The position numbers and the translations under genes were made by a program. From Hyposmocoma kahamanoa (taxonomy: Eukaryota; Arthropoda; Insecta; Lepidoptera; Cosmopterigidae): 64,000 nt of DNA. The stretch spans positions 356,256-420,255 of the forward strand of contig NW_020656077.1 in assembly GCF_003589595.1 (NCBI RefSeq), read 5' to 3'. The notes below the pieces were generated by a model. It ran no database searches. It was not told the DNA's origin and worked only from the letters and a program-made list of their open reading frames with translations. Below, in pieces: positions 57,570 through 64,000 of this stretch. Within the stretch, counting starts at the first letter, position 1. Every line of letters begins with the position of its first letter.

Positions 57570-59035
57570 TGTTCATAATGATACTTTCTTTATCGAGAAC
57601 AAGCGTAGCAAAGCTTGCTAACAGGTGTTAGTAAATGCCAAGCTTTTAAATTTTAAGACAAAAAAAAATTATTTGTGAGGAAAAGAGAAACTTCTGCGAA
57701 GTTACTTAAAGACAGATAGAGAACATCAAGTTTAGTTCGATTAAATTAGAAAAAAAACAACGTTGACTTAATATAGCCTTATAAATGCGAGAATTACTCG
57801 ACAAAATGTCAAAGTTTTTAATCAATAAGTAGGACAAGTTACGTGGGATTGTAATATTGTTAGGTAACATATGTATTTTTTTGCGGAGTAAAAATAAAAC
57901 GTTTGCTTTTGGTAACGCTATTGTACAACAAAAAGGTCGCAACGGGTATGTAAGACCTGAACTATTTGTTCCTCAGGATCAAATGGAGAGAGATTGAATA
58001 AACCGATGGGAAATTTGAAAAGTTATGATGTTTTTTATGTGCTTATCTAGCTTCAAATTTCGTTAAACACTCTAATAATGGGTACACACATTATAGGCCT
58101 TTGAGAAGCACAAAAAGAGAAATTTAGTGTATTTATTTTTGTTATAAAAAATGCATCGAACGACTGTTGGCCCATTTTTTTTTATGATATATATGAATCA
58201 CCATTATTGCTTGTTGAAGCAAAATTTTATTCCGGGTTTTGTTAAATAAATTGTGATATTTCTTAGAGAAATTTTTCCTTTTCAATACTATCTATCGACG
58301 GTATAAAAGCTTTCAGGGGCAATATCTAATGTACCTTATGAAAAGAAGTTTGACAATGGAAGGAATTTTTATGGCTTCATTATATTGCTTTTAACTTCTG
58401 TTATTTGTGTGTATATAGTTAAGGCATTGTTTACTAAAGGCGCTAAATTATTTAAAAAAACCCTGAGATTTAGTTAATTTACTTCGAACAGGTGAACACT
58501 TGTGCCAAAGAAAAAGGCATGTCGTTAAAGGGTACGTAATCGTTAAATTGTTACTTTTTTAAGACATTTTTATTTACCTAATGGTATACTATACTGCATG
58601 CCAATGTTTTTTATGATACTAAATGACAGGACAAAAATGTTATTATCACAAACCAAAGTTATTATTATGTGTTGACATATGCAATACAGAAAAAGGAAAC
58701 CATCGGGTTAAGTTAAAACCTCTGCTTCACTGAATGCCAAAAAGCTTTTGAATATTCAATGCCAAAAGGCTAAACCTTTGTCTTTTATTTTTATTGAAAC
58801 CATACAGTGCGCAGTTTAAAATCAATATTATCTCACAGAACCCTTTGTGTCACTACCACAGAAAAATTTATCATGCTCATGCATATGCTGCGGCTCATAA
58901 TTCATGACCGTACCACGAGGTGTTGGAGCTACGTAACCTTGTCTACCATTTTATTTCTAATAGATCTTACCAAACATGTAAGTAAAACTAAACTGTAAAA
59001 ATGTACAGCTTGAAAATAAAACAGAAAAAAGACAA
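57570..59035. other. AT-rich intronic sequence
   Basis: Nothing was recognised apart from a ~35-bp family A tail fragment at 58605-58640 ('ttttttatgatactaaatga'). Confidence 0.4.
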
Positions 59036-59040
59036 CAAAT

Positions 59041-59133
59041 TTTTTTATGATATCAAGGGACGAGTTGAACTGCCACTCAGAGTTTGAATCGCAAAGATCC
59101 GAGGGGCAATGCCACTGCGCCTGTCACTCTGCC
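59041..59133 (-). repeat. Family A fragment
   Basis: The poly(A) end and the 'actgccactcagagtttgaa' and 'gaggggcaatgccactgcgc' blocks are present, with an internal deletion after 'gggacgag'. Confidence 0.55.
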
Positions 59134-59384
59134 TATAACCACCAGATCTAACAGGAACGCGGTATAACTAAATAAGGTACCAGTATATCCTTGGACGAAC
59201 TTTTGCCCCAAGGAACGTTATACTTACCATAAATACTTTGCTATACGATACTTTGGCTTCAGACTGGCTTTGCAGTTTATACGTAGAACGAAAAAAGAAA
59301 TATGGATTGCCCACGTGGTATGGGCACATTGAGCAAATGTCTTTCATACACTCATCCATATCAGTTCAGTTACACATATGTGGG

Positions 59385-59515
59385 GTTAAAGCGGGAAACA
59401 CACAGAGAGCGGGTGCGCCGTACACCGCGTTCGGTGTGTTGTCGTCCATATGAATACACAGCATTAGATCCGCCGCGGTCCCCAGCCGACCTCTCTCTCT
59501 GTCTATTACACGCTT
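59385..59515 (+). other. CpG-rich patch, possible exon or promoter
   Basis: About 130 bp with 'gggtgcgccgtacaccgcgt' and 'ccgccgcggtccccagccg' stands out from its surroundings. Overlapping frames are open for about 71 codons but have low complexity. A regulatory or 5' UTR role is possible; no element family is recognised. Confidence 0.2.
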
Positions 59516-60534
59516 AACAATGTGAAAAACGATTTAATCAGAAGTGTAATTCAAAGTTGTACGTTTGGTACGGGCTTCACTTCGCGCTAAACGTGTTACA
59601 ATTTTACCCAAGGGTACCTATACTACAACTTATTTTATTAAACAATTACGAAATGGGGCACTATCTGTTAATGCTATTGTAATTCACACATAAAGCCGGC
59701 TTTTAGCTCCTGCTCACTATGCTAGTTCATTCGTAACATTTTTTTTAAATTATTAACTTGTGTTGTGGTGAATATTGCCATTCTATGCCAGGAGAAACAC
59801 TAAGGACATTGCAGTAACTACCAACTTTTTGGAATTGCTGCCATAAAACAGTTATAAAACCTTTAGCGATGAATTTGATTAAGAACGCATTTGGTTCTTT
59901 TACTTAATGATTTAGGTATATTTGTTATATAGCAGTACTATAATTATTTTAAATTTAGCCTGGAATAAACTAAGAGGTTAAAAGTGATGGGCGTGCGAAG
60001 TGAGCCTCTACATGTTTTTGTCATTTTGAACAAAATTAGAATAGTCATTACAACGGAACGAAGAGGCGAAAAATAGTAAATATAATATTTAACACTTAAC
60101 ATGTTAACTCAATTGATTGAAAAGACTATGATAGTATCATATAGATGATAGAGTAATTACAAGGTGTAAAATATATGATCTTTTATAAGAAAGAAAAAAC
60201 ATTGACCTAGTTTAAATATCGTTTAATTGGGTTTCAACTTGACTATGGTTATTTTTCTATTTTACGATCCAAATGCCGCCAATTAAATTTGTCGTCCTGG
60301 TCCTGGGGTACTGGAGCGGGCTCTGTGTTGTTACTATGCCACTGAAGCACTTGCGTCCCCCTTTCAATTGTGACTCTCTGGGGGGTTGCGACCCACTGCC
60401 TGTGATGTATTGAATTATATTTTTTTGTTCTTGTCTAGTATCGGGACATTTTACACAATATATAAAGTTGCGTGCGTATATAACATTGATTTATAAATGT
60501 CGAGTTTTTAGATTTTCGCTATTTTTCGGATCTA

Positions 60535-60615
60535 CTTTTCGTACATTTGTTTTTTCAAACAAACTAATATTTCAGGCCCTATACGCGTCACATGGTCGCG
60601 GTTGAGTCAACTCAA
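60535..60615 (+). repeat. Degenerate single arm of the fold-back family
   Basis: The text 'catttgttttttcaaacaaa' followed by 'tcaggccctatacgcgtcac' and 'atggtcgcggttgagtcaac' is a diverged left arm of the element at 17456-17808. Confidence 0.5.
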
Positions 60616-60627
60616 AGATTTTTTTTT

Positions 60628-60985
60628 TAAGTATAAGTGCGCATTTGAACTCCATCTTACTTGATAGAAAATAACGATGAGGTCAACGATGGAGCATGCA
60701 CACCTAAGTAATGCCTATTTGTCTCGAAAAGAAGTTATAGCGTTCAGGGAATAAGTCTGCAGGGAGGGAATTCCACGCCATATAAATGTGGAAGCCAAGC
60801 TTCGTGCGAATCCTTGGTATATTAACAACATGGGTCACCCCTATGCTATATAACTCCGGCTTACGTTTCGTTCCCTGATGTTGGAAAGGGGTAGGCGGAG
60901 TTAAATCCTGTTATTCTGTCACACACTCTCCGTGACATATCCTGTAGAATACTGATAAGCATGCAACTTTATGGCTGGTGTTCAA
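60628..60985 (-). repeat. Family C repeat, longest copy
   Basis: It extends the family beyond the other copies, from 'gcgcatttgaactccatctt' through 'gcgttcagggaataagtctg' to 'acactctccgtgacatatcc'. A T-run at 60621-60628 marks the presumed poly(A) end. Confidence 0.55.
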
Positions 60986-61265
60986 GGCTCTGCACCTTCG
61001 CCTCTACTATAACTTTATCACTCATCACTTAGCACGATTTTCAACTGAGTAGAATTAGAAGTTAGATCCGAAAAAAATGTGTCATTTTCAATAAAATACG
61101 TTCAATTAAAATTTTTTTTGACACCTCAACTCTAAACTCTCTCGTGCATTATGACAAAAATACTTTGTACTTTAAATCGATGGACTGGTATTTGGTTATC
61201 AAGCTTTTTCCCTTTTGGTCCCGAACTAAAGTTACTTTGTTTAAAGAAAACGCATGTCATTGTTA

Positions 61266-61450
61266 TAATAATAATAACGCACACACCCAACATAGCCCCG
61301 CACTGGGGAAACCCTGTGTCGCGGGTGAAATGGATAGACACATAAACAACCATGAATTACACCCAAACTCACGAGAGAAATAAATGTAGGCCAAATAAAT
61401 TTAACCTGGGACCTCTGCGTGGTAACCGTTCGGCCACGAAGGCAGCTATG
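61266..61450 (-). repeat. tRNA-derived SINE, family B, with deleted B box
   Basis: It matches the copy at 43319 but has lost about 30 bp spanning the B box ('aaatttaacctgggacctct'), so it can no longer be transcribed from its own promoter. A small ATA repeat lies at its tail. Confidence 0.7.
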
Positions 61451-61454
61451 AATG

Positions 61455-62330
61455 AAGACAATTTTTTTTTAATGTTCATCCAATTGGCCTTAATGCAAGA
61501 GGTTTGACTTTATAAGGTAATTTTTTTACAAATCAGGTATGTCACAATAACGTAGCTACAACAAATTTACGACTCGAAACGGTTCTTGCTCAGACTGTAG
61601 AGTTAATCTAACTCCATAAATGTAAACGAATTCGAATTAAGGATATTCGTTTTGTCAGTGTAAGCGTTGAGATTTTATTGCTATCGTAATAGAAGAAGTT
61701 ATGAGCGCAGTTTGTAAATTTTATCTTATTGTTAGGTACGTTTTGTTTATAATACTTGCAGGTCTGTAGGCTTAGCATGAGCCTGAAGACAAAAGTTATC
61801 TCTTCGAACTGTTAATTTTCTCTCGAAAATGACGTCACTACAATTTAGCTCTACCGTCGCAAGCATAAGCGCTATGAGGTTTAAGTTGTCGCGCCTACAA
61901 ATGTCAAATGAAGACAATTTCTCTTCAACCATATAACCATAACACGCTAGCCAAATTTTGTATACTTTTGACAGATAGGTAGTAGCGAAATATCTCTACT
62001 ACCGTTGGGGCAGAAGACAGAAAGTACATGTAGAGAAAACTTTGTCTACGGTAGAGAGCTTATCTACGCGCTTAAGTTTTGTCTATTTCTCTTCATGCTA
62101 TATCTGCTGAACATGTGTGGGGGCCAGTATGGATACAAATCAAAAACTATTTTACATACCCGCTCATAAATATAAATTATTTTCAGGCGCTTTAGTCGAC
62201 TTAATTTTTCAATAATGACAGGCTTTCGTAGAAAGCTGTAGATCTGACTGGATCTACATTGGTAAGTAATAAAATAAGCAGTAATTAGAATAATTCGACA
62301 CTTCTGGAATTATAAGGCGTAAAAGTTGAA
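61455..62330. other. AT-rich sequence, nothing recognised
   Basis: A minus-strand 61-codon frame at 61747-61932 and short repeated 'tgtctacggtagagag'-like phrases near 62030 are the only features. Neither is assignable. Confidence 0.35.
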
Positions 62331-62334
62331 CTTG

Positions 62335-62618
62335 TTTTTTTGAACAATTCGTGCGCCTGGTAGTAAGCCTCACGCCTGCTCATAACAGTTACAGTGTTAC
62401 TCAGAGCCTTATATCATAATGATCTGGAGGCACCGCCATTGCGCCCGTCACCCTGAGACGTAAGTTGACAAGTCCCATGTGCCTGTAATTTCACCAGCAC
62501 CCTTACCCTACACAACCGGCACACAGTAATGTGACCATTATTGCGGTAGAAATAGGTATGGTGGCAGTACTTCCCTGGACGAGCTCTATAAGAAGGAGCT
62601 CTACTGCTACTAAAACTA
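62335..62618 (-). repeat. Family A copy, near full length
   Basis: It runs from the 'actgctact' 5' block (62605-62613, minus reading starts 'agtagcagtagagctcctt') to the 'cgcacgaattg' 3' block beside a T-run at 62334-62341. Confidence 0.7.
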
Positions 62619-62849
62619 CTAATTTTGTAAAACGACTGAAAAGCCTATATTTTTTAAATATTTTGTTTAGTATCTTTTTTAATTTTTATTGCTATTTCAA
62701 TGTATAAATTTCATTTCTAGACGAAAATGTTTCTTCGACTAAACAGATGGAAAGCGCTTGAAACTTTAAGCAAATTATATCAATAGCTCATTTTTGGTGA
62801 ATTTGGTTTTCACGTCTTTTCTTCCCCGAAGTAGAATATTGTTATAATT

Positions 62850-63275
62850 TTGCACTTAGAAAAAATTCGTTCAATCCGACCGGATTCGAACCGACGCCTT
62901 CTAGCAAACCGTGTCAGACGCTATGCCAACTAGGCTACGAACCGAACCAGCAGACCTCGCCAATTTTTCTATGTGCTTGTTGTTGAATCTTTGTATTTGG
63001 TTTTCAACGGCTTTTTACCCTTTACTTTCGGCCGTATCTATGAGAAATCTATGAAAGTACTTCGTCACCCAGTTAGATCACCTTTATCTTCTTCTTATTA
63101 TTTCTTTTATTATTTCTTACATATACCAGTCCTGGCTAAAGATGTCACTATTAACTTTTAATTAAATTTTTATCGAATTGATATTCAATTTTTTTTGTAT
63201 TAACAATTATAAAAAACTGAGTAGTGGAGTAATTTCACAAAAAATAAAATATATTTAAATTCAATAAAAAATTAA
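62850..63275. repeat. Family D SINE: minus head followed by plus tail
   Basis: On the minus strand 62880-63157 carries the tRNA-like head (A box changed to TAGCCTAGTTGG, B box GGTTCGAATCC) and the 5' block shared with 38775. Directly after its 5' end the plus strand continues with the family's own 3' tail ('tgtattaacaattataaaaa', 'gtagtggagtaatttcacaa'). The copy is therefore an inverted chimera of the same family. Confidence 0.6.
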
Positions 63276-63327
63276 TTAGAATATTGTTGTTTTTTGAATG
63301 TTGAGGATAATTGAAGGGGTTTTATTT

Positions 63328-63347
63328 ACTTTCTTTCTTTCTTTCTT
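63328..63347. repeat. (CTTT)n microsatellite
   Basis: About five units of a tetranucleotide repeat. Confidence 0.8.
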
Positions 63348-63878
63348 ACAATTATATGTATAGAACAGTATTATTCCTAATTAAATACAATAATTAGTCA
63401 GGCCTACTGCGGTTGTTCGTTTCAACGCGTACTGTAGTAGTCGCTTTTATTTATTTGCTTATTCTAAACAATTTTTCTCTTCCGCTTGCCTTTGAGATCC
63501 ATACCGATGATCTTCGATTAATGACCTTTGTAACTGTTTCATATATTAAACCATACGATAATATTGAGTATTTGGTATAACCCCGATAACGACGGTATTA
63601 CTAAGGACATTCATATGAGTCGACTTTGTAAAACTGTTTATTGAGGGGAATGACCCTAATACGGTTTCGTTGGTTGGACGGTTCCCGTAACGAAGGATAT
63701 ATATACATGCATATAACGAGAAAGAATATTAAGGTGGGCTAACGCATTTACATCAAAATTTCGCATGTAACTTGTAAAATTAAGGATGTTCGTGTGCAAA
63801 ATATTGGGTAATTTACCTAAATAATAATAATAAATGAATAAACATTACATTATATGCATTTTATACGAAACTACTTGA

Positions 63879-63950
63879 TGCCAGCGACTTCATCGGCTTA
63901 GAATAAGTACTTCGAGTAGCCTACTGTAATATACTAATTTTCATACTTTT
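63879..63950 (-). repeat. Helitron-like 3' end, second copy
   Basis: Read in reverse it follows 'gaaaattagtatattacagt', 'ctactcgaagtacttattct' and 'gatgaagtcgctggcatcaa', closely matching 3550-3622. Its terminal CTAG has become AGTAG-like. Confidence 0.45.
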
Positions 63951-63952
63951 CA

Positions 63953-63953
<1 letters not shown>

Positions 63954-64000
<47 letters not shown>
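63954..64000. repeat. (CA)n microsatellite reaching the window end
   Basis: At least 23 uninterrupted CA units run off the window edge, so the true length is unknown. Confidence 0.95.

Noticed and set aside
60340..60410. A possible hAT terminus ('ggggttgcgacccactgcct')
   Set aside because: The reverse reading resembles GTGGGTCGCGACC-type hAT ends, but no partner end or target duplication was found.
1..64000. CRISPR arrays, operons, insertion sequences, toxin or defence loci
   Set aside because: The window is eukaryotic; no regularly spaced repeats with unique spacers and no prokaryotic gene organisation were seen.

Overview
This is an AT-rich eukaryotic nuclear window, most likely from a moth or butterfly (Lepidoptera). 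The reasons are intron-exon structure with GT-AG splice sites, wide spacing between coding blocks, and a dense load of repeat types I associate with lepidopteran genomes: tRNA-derived SINEs, RTE and Jockey/CR1-type LINEs, Ty3/gypsy remnants, short inverted-repeat DNA elements and Helitron-like ends. The organism is an inference from general repeat knowledge; no database was searched. There are no prokaryotic features, no CRISPR array and no convincing functional tRNA or rRNA gene.

Host coding content is small and lies on the plus strand. One gene occupies the left side. An exon with a clean acceptor at 4125 carries a 7-codon upstream ORF and then the likely start codon at 4180. A GC-rich exon follows at 4837-4951, then a very large, low-complexity, Ser/Pro/Glu-rich exon ending at 7041 with a consensus donor. 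The protein is not recognised; it looks like a long disordered scaffold or signalling protein. A second well-formed coding exon at 57399-57566 starts with its own ATG just after an in-frame stop and ends at a consensus donor in phase 0, the same phase as the donor at 7041. It could be an alternative first exon of the same gene (the sequence from 7042 then being a giant intron) or the first exon of a neighbour. The shared 3' exons would lie beyond the window.

Almost everything else is mobile DNA in various states of decay. 0-4 kb: SINE-like repeats, one arm of an inverted-repeat element and a Helitron-like terminus. 9-18 kb: a 108-bp tandem repeat, a tRNA-SINE holding a nested MITE, a diverged ~500-bp duplication and a fold-back element. 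20-25 kb: a poly(A) repeat split by a 444-bp MITE, a head-to-head tRNA-SINE pair and two further inverted-repeat elements. 27.8-31 kb: an RTE LINE fragment and a long inverted repeat (arms ~340 bp, spacer ~740 bp). 32-36 kb: two hAT-type MITEs with perfect 8-bp target duplications, one splitting the integrase of a Ty3/gypsy relic whose gag is fused to the end of RT by an internal deletion. 44-51 kb: a decayed LINE (ORF1-EN-RT) on plus, and a second Ty3/gypsy relic on minus. 55.9-56.8 kb: a 5'-truncated LINE with an intact 258-codon RT fragment. 59-64 kb: more repeats, ending in a CA microsatellite.

I found no new multigene system. The most useful items for follow-up are the gene model with its possible distant alternative first exon, the long inverted repeat as a potential double-stranded RNA source, and the well-dated nesting of MITE insertions.
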